Origin: Vibrio neptunius
Lineage (GTDB): Bacteria > Pseudomonadota > Gammaproteobacteria > Enterobacterales > Vibrionaceae
Length of the DNA stretch: 64,000 nt
Assembly (NCBI GenBank): GCA_019339365.1
Contig: CP079859.1
Span: forward strand, 2,108,001-2,172,000
Reading direction: 5' to 3'
Part shown: positions 1 to 8,392 of the stretch, piece by piece
How positions within the stretch are numbered: the first letter of the stretch is position 1
Layout: each line of letters opens with the position of its first letter
The notes under the pieces: model-generated
Seen by the model: only the letters and a program-made list of their open reading frames with translations
Database searches by the model: none
What the model was told of the DNA's origin: nothing
Position numbers and translations under genes: made by a program

Positions 1-81
1 GCAAAGTGAATCAAACAGTAAACTGGAATGATGGAATCGAAAAGCGCATAATTCAGAAACTACCCATTCGAAAATCGAATA

Positions 82-951
82 ATGAATAATCAAGATCTGC
101 AAATTGACTGGTTAAAGAGTTTTGTAGCCATCGTAGACGCAGGCTCTTTATCGAATGCCACGGCAAGTGTCCACCGTTCACAATCGGCTGTTAGCATGCA
201 TTTGAAAAAATTGGAAAATGCAACAGGCAGGAGGCTAATCGTCAGGGGCAGCCGTAACATAGATCTCACTGAAGAAGGTCAGGTTTTATTGGGCTATGCT
301 AGGCGTATACTGGATTTGCACTCAGAAGCACAGGCTGCGTTTCATGGTAATGAGTTAGTCGGTCAGGTGAAATTAGGAGTACCCGAAGACTATGCCGCAG
401 AGTATTTAACACCGATATTAAGAAACTTTGCTTCTCGCTTTGCGGGCGTTGAAATCGAACTCGATTGTGAGCAGTCCACTTCGCTGATCCCAAGAGTTGA
501 GAGCAATGACCTAGACTTGACGTTAGTTTCAAGAGATAACGCCAGTAGAGGAACTCTGCTTTTTCAGGAGCCGATGGTTTGGGTTGGGGCACCACAATTT
601 GAAATTTGGCGCAGAGAGACTTTGCCTATTGCCGTTTATGAAAGCTCAAGTCTAGCCAGGCGCAGCGCTATCAACTCGTTGGCTCAACATGGCAGGCCTT
701 ATAAAGTGGTTTACAACAGTTCAAGTGTCGCTGGACAGATTGCAGCGGTTGAGAGTGGGCTGGCCGTAGCGGTGTTTACTCAGTGTAGTGTGCCAGAGCA
801 CCTCGAGGTATTGGGGCTGGAACATGGATTGGGCCCATTGGAACCAATGGAAGTCGCAGTTTATCGTAGTAAAGCGTCCAAAGGCTCCAGAGCTGTAGAC
901 TATTTACATGATTTACTAGTTAAGACATTGAAAACGGCGTCTGCTCGCTAA
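82..951 (+). CDS. LysR-family transcriptional regulator
   Basis: This 289-residue protein is a LysR-type DNA-binding regulator. An N-terminal winged helix-turn-helix covers about residues 8-67, with the typical pattern FVAIVDAGSLSNATASVHRS followed by QSAVSMHLKKLE. The rest matches the periplasmic-binding-like co-inducer domain (about 95-285) in length and pattern. LysR proteins usually control a divergent neighbour, but only 81 bases precede this gene in the window, so the target cannot be seen. The gene downstream is convergent, with a hairpin between them. The start at the first ATG gives a normal family length. The ligand is unknown. Confidence 0.9.
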   Translation: MNNQDLQIDWLKSFVAIVDAGSLSNATASVHRSQSAVSMHLKKLENATGRRLIVRGSRNIDLTEEGQVLLGYARRILDLHSEAQAAFHGNELVGQVKLGVPEDYAAEYLTPILRNFASRFAGVEIELDCEQSTSLIPRVESNDLDLTLVSRDNASRGTLLFQEPMVWVGAPQFEIWRRETLPIAVYESSSLARRSAINSLAQHGRPYKVVYNSSSVAGQIAAVESGLAVAVFTQCSVPEHLEVLGLEHGLGPLEPMEVAVYRSKASKGSRAVDYLHDLLVKTLKTASAR

Positions 952-1018
952 AGCGTAATCATATCGATAGAGTACGAGAGAGGTTGAAATATGGCTGAGT
1001 TTCAATTATCTCCGTTGA

Positions 1019-1045
1019 TGTGGCGGTGCTGAAGCACCAACCACA
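1019..1045. terminator. Hairpin between convergent genes
   Basis: An inverted repeat GGTGCT/AGCACC, extended by TGTGG/CCACA with small bulges, lies between the LysR gene ending at 951 and the oppositely oriented gene ending at 1055. A T-rich stretch follows on the plus strand. It could terminate transcription from either side. Confidence 0.5.
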
Positions 1046-1054
1046 CATTCTTTC

Positions 1055-1927
1055 TTACCACTCCATTTCTCCCTTATGGACTTTCGCTCCAATACTCAGG
1101 GCAACAGGCAACGCTGCTTCACCATATTTAGTGCTCATTCTCTCAATCAGTTGCTCACTGTTTTTGGTTGTTCTCTTCGCCTGCTTAAAATCCTGCAGAT
1201 ATTGCTGAGAATATTGAATAGAACTCGCGTCAAGTTTTGTACCGGAGATCATATGCCCTGGGACAACGACTTCTGGTTTCAGTGACTGAATCTCTTTCAA
1301 TTGTTTGGACCAAAGCGCTTGGCTTTCATCGCTTTGAGCATCTGCCATCCACAAATGGAGATTCGTGCCATATATTGAAACGTTACCCAGCACGGCTTTT
1401 TGCGAAGGAATCCAAAGATAAGGTCGGTGGGCAATATCACCATCAGTACCATGAATTTCAATGGTATGGCCGTCAATGGTTAAACTGGAAGCGGTGTATG
1501 CTGTTGGAATATAGGGTGTTACTGGAGCGTTATCGCCCATGCGCGGTGCCCATACCTTAAGCTTGGTCGGCAGTTTTTCCTCGATAACTTTTCTTACAGC
1601 AGGCGTTGTAATGATTTGCGCTTCTGGGAACAAGCTATGCAGTACTTCTGCACCAAAATAGTAATCAGGATCTGCCTGACTAACAAAGATGGTTTTCAGT
1701 GTTTTACCTGTATCCAGCACTTTTGCTGCAATACGAAGTGCATCTGCTTTAGTGAATCCAGTGTCGATAACCATAACCTCATTCTCGCCGATAATGAGTG
1801 TTGAATTAACGTGGAAACTGTTTTGGTCAGCGTTGTAAACATCAAAAGTGAGGTTTGATTGTTCAGTTGCCAAAGTATTCGTCGCGATCAGCATCGAAGT
1901 AGCAAGTAGGGTAAGTCTTTTCATCAT
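1055..1927 (-). CDS. Metallo-beta-lactamase-fold protein with altered metal site
   Basis: This 290-residue protein starts with a signal peptide (about residues 1-20) and has the metallo-beta-lactamase fold: a VMVIDTGF strand, a loop SQADPDYYFG (83-92), and a late PGHMISG motif. In active family members the loop carries HxHxDH, or HxDxDH in one branch. Here the first and last histidines are Q84 and Y89, so metal binding is probably altered or lost. The start was set at the tandem ATG at 1927, preceded by GGAGAG. The longer open frame runs into the divergent LysR gene and is not credible. That divergent LysR gene at 2037 is the likely regulator. Substrate unknown. Confidence 0.8.
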   Translation of the reverse strand: MMKRLTLLATSMLIATNTLATEQSNLTFDVYNADQNSFHVNSTLIIGENEVMVIDTGFTKADALRIAAKVLDTGKTLKTIFVSQADPDYYFGAEVLHSLFPEAQIITTPAVRKVIEEKLPTKLKVWAPRMGDNAPVTPYIPTAYTASSLTIDGHTIEIHGTDGDIAHRPYLWIPSQKAVLGNVSIYGTNLHLWMADAQSDESQALWSKQLKEIQSLKPEVVVPGHMISGTKLDASSIQYSQQYLQDFKQAKRTTKNSEQLIERMSTKYGEAALPVALSIGAKVHKGEMEW

Positions 1928-2036
1928 TCTCTCCATTAACTGGGCTGTGTGTTGGAACAAGAGGATGATAGGAAATTGACCTGACCGGAAAAATACCTCA
2001 AAGTTAACAACATTGTTTCTTAAATCGAACATATAG

Positions 2037-2912
2037 ATGGATAGACTTACCGCTGCTAAAGTATTTGTCGATGTCGCACAGTCGGGCAGTTTTACTGCCA
2101 CAGCCGATAGGCTTGATATGTCGAGGCCAATGGTCACTCGATATGTCGAAGCCATGGAAGATTGGCTGAGTGTGCGACTGCTGCATAGGACGACCCGCAA
2201 AGTGTCTCTTACCACGGCAGGGGAGTCTTGTCTCAAGCAGGTCGAGCAATGGTTGGAGCAGGCCGATAAGCTCACAGCGACAACGGATACTGGTGACGAA
2301 CTAACAGGAACGGTAAGAGTGGCGACCAGTATGTCGTTTGGCTTTTCGCAGCTCATACCTGCGGTTACTGCGTTTATGCAGTTACATCCCAAGGTCAGTA
2401 TTGATATCGATCTCCAAGATTCAGTGACAGACATGGCAGACAGTCAAATCGATTTGGCGGTCAGAATTGCTTCTAACCCAGATCCCTCTTTAATTGGTAA
2501 GCCGATAGCGGTATGTGACTCTGTGATTGTTGCCTCTCCGAGTTATGTTGCAAACGTTCAGGTGAGTAAACCGGAAGACTTATCGCGATTTCAGTGCTTA
2601 GGGTACAAAAATTTCCAGCGGCATGTGTGGCACTTGACTAAAGGTGATGAACACAAAGCGGTAGAGGTGCATTGTAAGCTGACAGCGAATGAGGCGACGG
2701 TATTATTGCACGCGGCATTAAGTGGTGCCGGCTTAGCGGTTCAGCCAAGATATTTGGCAGATGAATATTTATCGAGTGGTAAACTAGTTCAAATACTTCC
2801 AGAATGGAAACCACAACAGATGATGGTGTATGCCTTGTATTCTTCCCGAAAGCATTTGTCGCCAACAGTACGTTGTCTGATTGACTTCTTTGAAGATTAT
2901 CTCGCAAGCTGA
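2037..2912 (+). CDS. LysR-family transcriptional regulator
   Basis: This 291-residue LysR-type regulator has its helix-turn-helix at residues 1-60 (VDVAQSGSFTATADRLDMSR) and the conserved LLHRTTRKVSLTTAG wing. The effector-binding domain follows from about residue 90. It is divergent from the metallo-beta-lactamase-fold gene, with only 109 bases between the two starts, the classic LysR regulator-target layout. Control of that gene is therefore inferred. The ATG at 2037 has only a weak ribosome-binding site, but it gives the standard N-terminus (MDRLTAAKVF). Confidence 0.9.
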   Translation: MDRLTAAKVFVDVAQSGSFTATADRLDMSRPMVTRYVEAMEDWLSVRLLHRTTRKVSLTTAGESCLKQVEQWLEQADKLTATTDTGDELTGTVRVATSMSFGFSQLIPAVTAFMQLHPKVSIDIDLQDSVTDMADSQIDLAVRIASNPDPSLIGKPIAVCDSVIVASPSYVANVQVSKPEDLSRFQCLGYKNFQRHVWHLTKGDEHKAVEVHCKLTANEATVLLHAALSGAGLAVQPRYLADEYLSSGKLVQILPEWKPQQMMVYALYSSRKHLSPTVRCLIDFFEDYLAS

Positions 2913-2939
2913 ACATCTCTATTGCCTCAATGAACCTAG

Positions 2940-2972
2940 AGCTATCTCCCGAAAAGAAATCGAGAGATAGCT
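2940..2972. terminator. Hairpin between convergent genes
   Basis: A perfect 9-base inverted repeat AGCTATCTC/GAGATAGCT, with a 15-base loop and further partial pairing, lies between the LysR gene ending at 2912 and the peptidase gene ending at 2981. It has no clear T-run, so the terminator role is inferred from its convergent position. Confidence 0.5.
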
Positions 2973-2980
2973 GTATAATA

Positions 2981-4054
2981 TTAAGGATTATCTACCCGAT
3001 ACCAAAAGCATTGTTTTGAATTGGTTCTCGCATCTAGCATCCACGTGTAGTTGCAATGGCTATCGTAGCTGTAGCGGCCTACGTCTATTGTGTATGGCCC
3101 AAATGCAACATTTTGTAGTGACTCAAAACGTCCGTTATACAACAACGAAAAGTGCAGGTGTGGCCCTGTTGAAGAACCCCCTTGACATAAAGCAATGTTT
3201 CGCTGATTAGCGTAGGTTCCGATTTTTTGGTTTTTGGACACCCAAGCCCCATCTTGAACCTGTATCCCGTCCATGTGGTAATAGTTTGTTGCCCATCCAT
3301 TTGGTGCCGTTACCCTCAGTTGGCAACGAGAAAACACGGAAACGTAGCCTTCATGCGCAGCGGTGACACTATAAGTTGGTTCTCCCCATCGTGGCCAGTC
3401 ATATGAAAGGTCAACTGACGAGAGCGGATAGCCTGAGCCTGTATGTGAATGTGGGCCATTGGGTATCCAGTTGTATCCAGCCCTCCATGGCCACTGCATT
3501 TCTGGAGGAGAAGCAAAGCTTGTTTCTTCCTCTGCCTTCGGGGCTCCAAATCGCTGTGAATACAATGTCTGCCAATGAGACCATTGTTGGATATCCTTGA
3601 GTGATGACACAATGGCAAAGGTCGCTGCACTATCTAGTGCTTCTGGTTGTTGCTTTGCGTGATAGAAAAGTTGAGAGAGACGGTTTGCAACATGTTTAAT
3701 TTCGCTCCTAACATGTTCTAACTCGGACTCAGATAGTATGTCAGCGAGTGGCATATCATGAGATGCTGCCAGCGTTACCAATATCACTCGAGGATCTACC
3801 CCCATTGCCCCGCTCCAATGATTGAGCTCCTCTTCTAGCACTAGCCATTTTGAGCTCTTCTCGAAGTAATCAGAGATGGAAAAAGGTTGCTTTATAGGCC
3901 TGTAAACGAAGCCTTGATCTGTCATTAAGGTCGGAATATTGTGTTTTTTCAATGTGGAGAGGTTAAGGTTTCCTGTGTCAATCGCAGGTAGAATAGAGTG
4001 TGAGAACCCTTGCGCACTAAACAGTAACAACAAGGTACCAAGTTGTGTTTTCAT
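2981..4054 (-). CDS. LasA-like M23 family metallopeptidase (secreted)
   Basis: This 357-residue protein begins with a signal peptide (about 1-18), followed by a helical pro-region and an M23 lysostaphin-type zinc peptidase domain (about 185-330). H202 and D215 sit in HSHTGSGYPLSSVD with the same 13-residue spacing as the zinc ligands of Pseudomonas LasA. The HLH pair at 299-301 in STGPHLHFSLL supplies the third ligand. LasA-type enzymes cut glycine-rich peptides in elastin and staphylococcal cell walls. Cysteines near the C-terminus may form disulfides, which suits an exported enzyme. It is a single-gene unit, and which peptides it cuts cannot be told from the sequence. Confidence 0.88.
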   Translation of the reverse strand: MKTQLGTLLLLFSAQGFSHSILPAIDTGNLNLSTLKKHNIPTLMTDQGFVYRPIKQPFSISDYFEKSSKWLVLEEELNHWSGAMGVDPRVILVTLAASHDMPLADILSESELEHVRSEIKHVANRLSQLFYHAKQQPEALDSAATFAIVSSLKDIQQWSHWQTLYSQRFGAPKAEEETSFASPPEMQWPWRAGYNWIPNGPHSHTGSGYPLSSVDLSYDWPRWGEPTYSVTAAHEGYVSVFSRCQLRVTAPNGWATNYYHMDGIQVQDGAWVSKNQKIGTYANQRNIALCQGGSSTGPHLHFSLLYNGRFESLQNVAFGPYTIDVGRYSYDSHCNYTWMLDARTNSKQCFWYRVDNP

Positions 4055-4656
4055 AATGTTCTCCAGCCAACTGTTATACTTGCAAGCACCATCATGGTGA
4101 ACTTACGAGCTGACAGCGAGTCCATGGAAGAACGACTGCTCGTAAACTTTCTCTCTTAATCATTGCAGCACTGCAAGTGATGTCCACTAGCACTCAATGC
4201 CAGTGAGCCTTAAGCCTAATACGGTGAGTTATTCTCGATACATCACCGTTGTATAGAGCAAAATCGTGCTCTGATGAAAGTGTAATAACTCGTGTACTTA
4301 ATGCCAAAATGATGCTTTGTCGTACGCTGTATAGATGGATGAACAGAACTTGCTTTGATGATTGAGGAGTGGGGGATCCAGAAAAGGTGATAGTCCTTGT
4401 TACTTGGAACATAAATGGGTGTATAAACAAAGAGCCAAACTCGGTTCAATGGATACAATGCCTTAAAAATAAAAATGAGATCTAGATTCAATTATTGACG
4501 AGATAGTCGTTCTTCAACCATCAGTATCGGATGCCTAGACATAAAGAACTATCGACTTGAAAAAAAGCCACATTGGACTATATTGATTTGATTGTCACTA
4601 TTGAAGGGGCTAGTGCTAATTTTCGTACTTAAATGGTTTATTTTTAAGGGTTATTT
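4055..4656. other. AT-rich intergenic stretch with no supported gene
   Basis: About 600 bases separate the peptidase gene from the AT-rich orphan gene. Short minus-strand open frames occur here, but they have no convincing ribosome-binding site or recognisable domain. No repeat, RNA gene or terminator was recognised. The promoters of the two divergent flanking genes must lie in it. Confidence 0.5.
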
Positions 4657-5940
4657 ATGTCAGCCAAACTTAATTATACCAAACAAAATCTAATTAAATC
4701 TATTAATTACTATATGATGACAATCAAGAAAAGAAAGGCTGTCATTTCAAGGAAAAAGAAAATATCAAGGGCTACAATTTTAAGTTCCTATATATTAGCT
4801 TGCGATGAAATTGAAGAACTATCGAAACTCATTGATTCATATATAAAGAAATCCATTAACGATGCAGATTTAATAAAGTTGGCTAATAAATTAAGTAGAG
4901 TCGGTTCTTGCCGTAATGATCGGAAACTTCTAAGTGGAGGCGGTAAAGAATCAAGCTCATCTTCGTTACGGAGCCATGTTAGCAATGCATATAAGAGTTC
5001 ATATAACAATAAGCTTGAATCTCTCAACAAGGTTCTTCTGCCAAGTGATAACCGCGATAATAGCTTTACTATACCCGTTGAGCATTTAACGCCATCTGGA
5101 ACGGCTAGTGCTTCAGCGCATGCTGTCGTGATGTATAAGCATAACCTCTCTCATAAACTCTATTTTGGGAAAAAAATTTCTGAGCATGAACGTTCCAATG
5201 CACTAGCGGAAGTTCTGTACTCTGAGATTTGGCGAGAAATTATTGGCTATAGAGCATCAAAATCGTTATGTATGGTTGACGGTGACAACAATATTATAGG
5301 AATTTGCTCAGAAGCTTTACCTAATTTTAAAGAAGTAAAAAAAATACTTAACTCATGTGAGTATCCTAAGGAAATGGGGCTTTTATCCATAGTGCTTTTA
5401 TCCTATTTACTTGTAGAGGATGATCTACATATCAAAAATATTGGACTTTGCACCATAAATGGAAGAACAGTTTTTGGTAAAATAGATCATGACTATATTG
5501 TGTCTAAATGGGAAGAGAAAAAAAATCATTTTGAATCAAGCTTTCCATTGAATAATATCATTGAATATATAAACTCAGGTGACATCTCAAGTTTGAAAAT
5601 AATGGCTAACTCGTTGCGTTTTTCCCCAGGCAAAGCAAACGGTTTGCTACTGAGGGCTGGTCACAAAATAAGAGGAATCACAGGAGCTGGTGCTAATACA
5701 ACGTTAGGGAAAAGGAATGCCAAGTCGTTTTACTCCAATTACGCTTGTATTAATGATGATTGTGCTCGTGATTTCTTAAGAAGTAGAATAAAGTTATTTA
5801 ACTACAAAAGGATTGAAAGAGTTCTTAATGAAATGTCTCTTATCGCGACAGGTGGGGCCATACAAAATCATGGCAAAATAGGCGATATATATGACTTTTT
5901 AAAATTTAGAATACGCCATGTGCAAAAGCATTTGGTGTAA
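4657..5940 (+). CDS. Orphan protein with kinase-like (HipA/PI-kinase-type) motifs; candidate effector
   Basis: No exact family is recognised for this 427-residue protein. The middle section has the order of elements of an atypical kinase: a beta-strand lysine (KLYFGKK, K172/K173), a following helix with glutamates (ALAEVLYSEIWRE), a catalytic-loop-like EDDLHIKN (254-261) and a metal-binding-like IDHD (276-279). The (D/N)xHxKN loop plus a later DxD occurs in HipA- and phosphatidylinositol-kinase-like enzymes. There is no signal peptide or membrane segment. The N-terminus is rich in Lys and Ser. The gene is visibly more AT-rich than its neighbours and borders an IS3 remnant, which suggests horizontal transfer. 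Since this genome has a T3SS, a translocated kinase is plausible, but that is inference. Confidence 0.6.
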   Translation: MSAKLNYTKQNLIKSINYYMMTIKKRKAVISRKKKISRATILSSYILACDEIEELSKLIDSYIKKSINDADLIKLANKLSRVGSCRNDRKLLSGGGKESSSSSLRSHVSNAYKSSYNNKLESLNKVLLPSDNRDNSFTIPVEHLTPSGTASASAHAVVMYKHNLSHKLYFGKKISEHERSNALAEVLYSEIWREIIGYRASKSLCMVDGDNNIIGICSEALPNFKEVKKILNSCEYPKEMGLLSIVLLSYLLVEDDLHIKNIGLCTINGRTVFGKIDHDYIVSKWEEKKNHFESSFPLNNIIEYINSGDISSLKIMANSLRFSPGKANGLLLRAGHKIRGITGAGANTTLGKRNAKSFYSNYACINDDCARDFLRSRIKLFNYKRIERVLNEMSLIATGGAIQNHGKIGDIYDFLKFRIRHVQKHLV

Positions 5941-5974
5941 TTATTATACATGCTAAAAATTTTTGCTGGGGTCT

Positions 5975-6467
5975 GGCTAGAGAAGTGGACCCCAATGGAT
6001 GGACACATAAGCTAATGTCTTAAAGCGGCTGAACCAACTCACGCTGCGTATCTTTCTGCCGAAGTCGGCTTCATCAGGAGTTATGTCGTTGAGCCCTTGA
6101 TGTTTAAGCTCTTCATTATAAAACACTATGTAGCTGCCGATTTAAAACTCAGCTTCACGATGTGTCGTGTATGCTTTCAATTAAACCTCCTCATATTTCA
6201 CACTTCTCCAGCATCGTTCGATAAAAACGTTATCGATCCAGCGACCTCTTCCATCCGTGTTGCTCCATACGCCATAGGCAGTGCGTTTTTGTGTGAACCC
6301 TGTGCAGTTAAAATGGCTGCCTTGATCTGAGTTGAAGATATCAGCTTAAGTGCCTGCTCAAGAGCTTCAATACAAAAACTCGTATCTATATTGTTAAATA
6401 ACCGACAAGATATATACCAATCAATAATGGCAACCAAGTACAGGAATAATCGAAACAGTTCAACCAC
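5975..6467 (-). pseudogene. Decayed IS3-family transposase (OrfB, C-terminal half)
   Basis: The minus strand holds the C-terminal part of an IS3-family DDE transposase, split over frames. Recognisable in order are YLVAIIDWY, DTSFCIEALEQAL, an NSDQGSHF segment, the hallmark DGRGRWIDNVFIERCWRSV followed by KYEEV, then YNEELKHQGLNDITPDEA. An internal stop (EAEF then stop) and several frame changes show it is dead. The N-terminal half and OrfA are missing. Plus-strand sequence near 5975-6000 (GTGGACCCCAATGG) may be one inverted-repeat end. From 6474 to about 6640 there is another short open stretch without a start that I cannot identify. Confidence 0.85.
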
Positions 6468-6644
6468 TTAAAGTCATGTCCGAAAATTGTTGTCCATTTC
6501 TGGCAACAGGGCCAGTGTATCTAGGTAATTGCTATCGTTATTATCCAACACAATATCAGTACCAAATTTCGTTTTAATCCCCTCTACAGCAACTACTAGG
6601 GAAGTGCACCATATTAAGGTTACATTGCTGTCAGAGCTTGATTA

Positions 6645-7673
6645 TTAAAGCTCAGGAGAAACTAACAACGAAAAGACATCGCTGTATCGTCCTCGTTCTA
6701 ATTTCTTCAAGTCGGTATTATCAAAGAACACTCGGATAGTGAAAGGGATCTGTGTGGTTGCTTGGCTACCTGCGATACGCGTTTCGGATTGAAGCAGTTG
6801 ACCATCTTTGACTAATTCAGTTACCTTGCATTCAGGGCAGGCGATGGAGTAAGGAATGGCGCTGTTATTTGGCCCCTCGAGTTGATATTGGCGCCCTCGC
6901 GTCTGTAGTTTTAACTGCAAGTTTGTCAATATCTGTCCTTCTACCAGCACTTGATAACGAGTTTCTCCTGAAAGGTTTGGTGATCCATTTACTATATCGT
7001 AGCGGGTTTGCAGTTGATCGTGATTGGACACCGTTATTTTATTGATCTCTGGTGCCTGATGGTCAACTACGAACATAACGTTTTGAGTATCATTGGTTAA
7101 AACCCAAACATCAGAGCGGTTAAGCCATTGAAAATTGTAGTGGTAGGTCAATAACCCTTTATACTCACCGCTGGGTTTACCAGCCAATGCACTTTTTATG
7201 CTTTCCACATCAAGGGTAAACAAGGGTCGAACCGATGAAAATGGGTTTATGCTTTGACTCATTTTGAATACTGTTGATGCATGACAGTTCTCTCCCCATA
7301 ACCGGATCACTTGACCATCGAACCAATCTTTACTGCACGAGCCTGTGATCTGATCTTGTCGTGTCGGAGCTTGTGTAGTGACCTGATACTCAATCCCGAC
7401 AACAGATATTGGTATTATTGCACTATTGCTTGTGCTCGTCAGTTGCAAGGTCTTCGGGGCTTGCGTTATAGAGCCGGGTTTCCACTCTAGTGTTGAGGCG
7501 ATCGCTGGCGCGAGGTTAGCATGGCCGGGTTTCAAACTACCACCGTGTTGTGTCACCTCGACGGCACTGAACCATTGGAATTGATCCCCTTTGAGACGCC
7601 CCTTGACTTGCACTTGTGCCGCGATGGGCAGGCTCACAAGTAGCATGAGCAATAATCCGGCTAACTTGCTCAT
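6645..7673 (-). CDS. Putative fimbrial tip/minor subunit (last gene of CS1-like operon)
   Basis: This 342-residue exported protein has a signal peptide (about 1-19) and is otherwise rich in beta-strand patterns. Cysteine pairs near residues 112 and 130 and in a CPEC motif suggest disulfide-stabilised domains. It is the last gene of the fibre operon, and its ATG overlaps the stop of the chaperone gene by four bases, so translation is probably coupled. In CFA/I-type operons the final gene encodes the tip adhesin (CfaE). Position and export fit that role, but I see no direct sequence match to CfaE, so the assignment rests on context. Confidence 0.65.
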   Translation of the reverse strand: MSKLAGLLLMLLVSLPIAAQVQVKGRLKGDQFQWFSAVEVTQHGGSLKPGHANLAPAIASTLEWKPGSITQAPKTLQLTSTSNSAIIPISVVGIEYQVTTQAPTRQDQITGSCSKDWFDGQVIRLWGENCHASTVFKMSQSINPFSSVRPLFTLDVESIKSALAGKPSGEYKGLLTYHYNFQWLNRSDVWVLTNDTQNVMFVVDHQAPEINKITVSNHDQLQTRYDIVNGSPNLSGETRYQVLVEGQILTNLQLKLQTRGRQYQLEGPNNSAIPYSIACPECKVTELVKDGQLLQSETRIAGSQATTQIPFTIRVFFDNTDLKKLERGRYSDVFSLLVSPEL

Positions 7674-8392
7674 TGAATCGTCTCTCCTGGTGATAGTGAA
7701 TAGGTATTAGTATGTTTGCCGTTGACGGTGGTGACCGTAATCTCCAGCGGTTTATTGGCCAGAAAATCAGCCAGATTGACTCCAATTTTTCGGCCCGCGA
7801 GAACTTGGAATTTCTGTGAGCACGCTGGTGTGATCTCCTTGGTTGGGCAAGCGGAGACGGTTGTGTTGACAAAGGTGCTGTGTCTGTTGTTCATCTCAAG
7901 GCGTCTTCCATCATATTTGACGCCAAAGTCAACCCCGTCGGGTTTGCCAGGAATAAGGTAGATGGAGCCAAATCCTATCACCATCTGAATATTTTTTGTC
8001 TGTTGCTCATTGTCTTCAAAATAGGGCGCGGGAGTAAAAGAGATCTTAAACACTTCATCTTGAGTCGATTGACAAGGTTCTTGACACTGCCGAGTGACGC
8101 GAAAATCTTTTTCAAATCCTGGATCAATGATCGCCCGCGTAGGTCTTAAGTTAATGCGCCAGTCACTGAGGTTATCTCGGGTGTAAGAAGTGTACTTAAT
8201 CTCTCCATCAATGATGTCTAGAGCGGAAATCGACGTATTCACGAATATGCGATATTCACTAGTATTCTTGATGGTATAGATCCCACTACCGTCTTTTTCA
8301 GCAACCAAAAACATAGAATTGATTTGCATACTGAATGCCTGAAAACTCAACATGACACTGCAGATGAGCCATAGATGCTTAACTATTTTCAT
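7670..8392 (-). CDS. Periplasmic pilus chaperone of the CS1/CFA-I (alternate chaperone-usher) type
   Basis: This 240-residue protein has a signal peptide (about 1-21) and two Ig-like domains in the order expected for a PapD-fold chaperone. The N-terminal strand ends near LRPTRAIIDPGFEKDFRV, followed by the VFKISFTPAP strand. The second domain ends in TNTYSLSPGE. Such chaperones cap subunits in the periplasm and deliver them to the usher. It lies between the usher and the putative tip protein. Its ATG overlaps the end of the usher reading frame as reconstructed here, and its stop overlaps the next ATG, so the genes form one translationally coupled operon. Confidence 0.78.
   Translation of the reverse strand: MKIVKHLWLICSVMLSFQAFSMQINSMFLVAEKDGSGIYTIKNTSEYRIFVNTSISALDIIDGEIKYTSYTRDNLSDWRINLRPTRAIIDPGFEKDFRVTRQCQEPCQSTQDEVFKISFTPAPYFEDNEQQTKNIQMVIGFGSIYLIPGKPDGVDFGVKYDGRRLEMNNRHSTFVNTTVSACPTKEITPACSQKFQVLAGRKIGVNLADFLANKPLEITVTTVNGKHTNTYSLSPGETIQ

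Noticed and set aside
1928..2434. N-terminal extension of the metallo-beta-lactamase-fold protein
   Set aside because: It is antisense to the divergent LysR gene and precedes a clear signal peptide with a good ribosome-binding site at 1927.
4194..4491. Two minus-strand small open frames in the 602-base gap
   Set aside because: No ribosome-binding site, no recognisable domain, and they overlap each other in different frames.
6474..6640. Short open stretch without a start codon, upstream of the IS3 remnant on the minus strand
   Set aside because: It reads without stops for about 50 codons but has no start, no identifiable motif and no clear partner, so it is mentioned only as a possible fragment.
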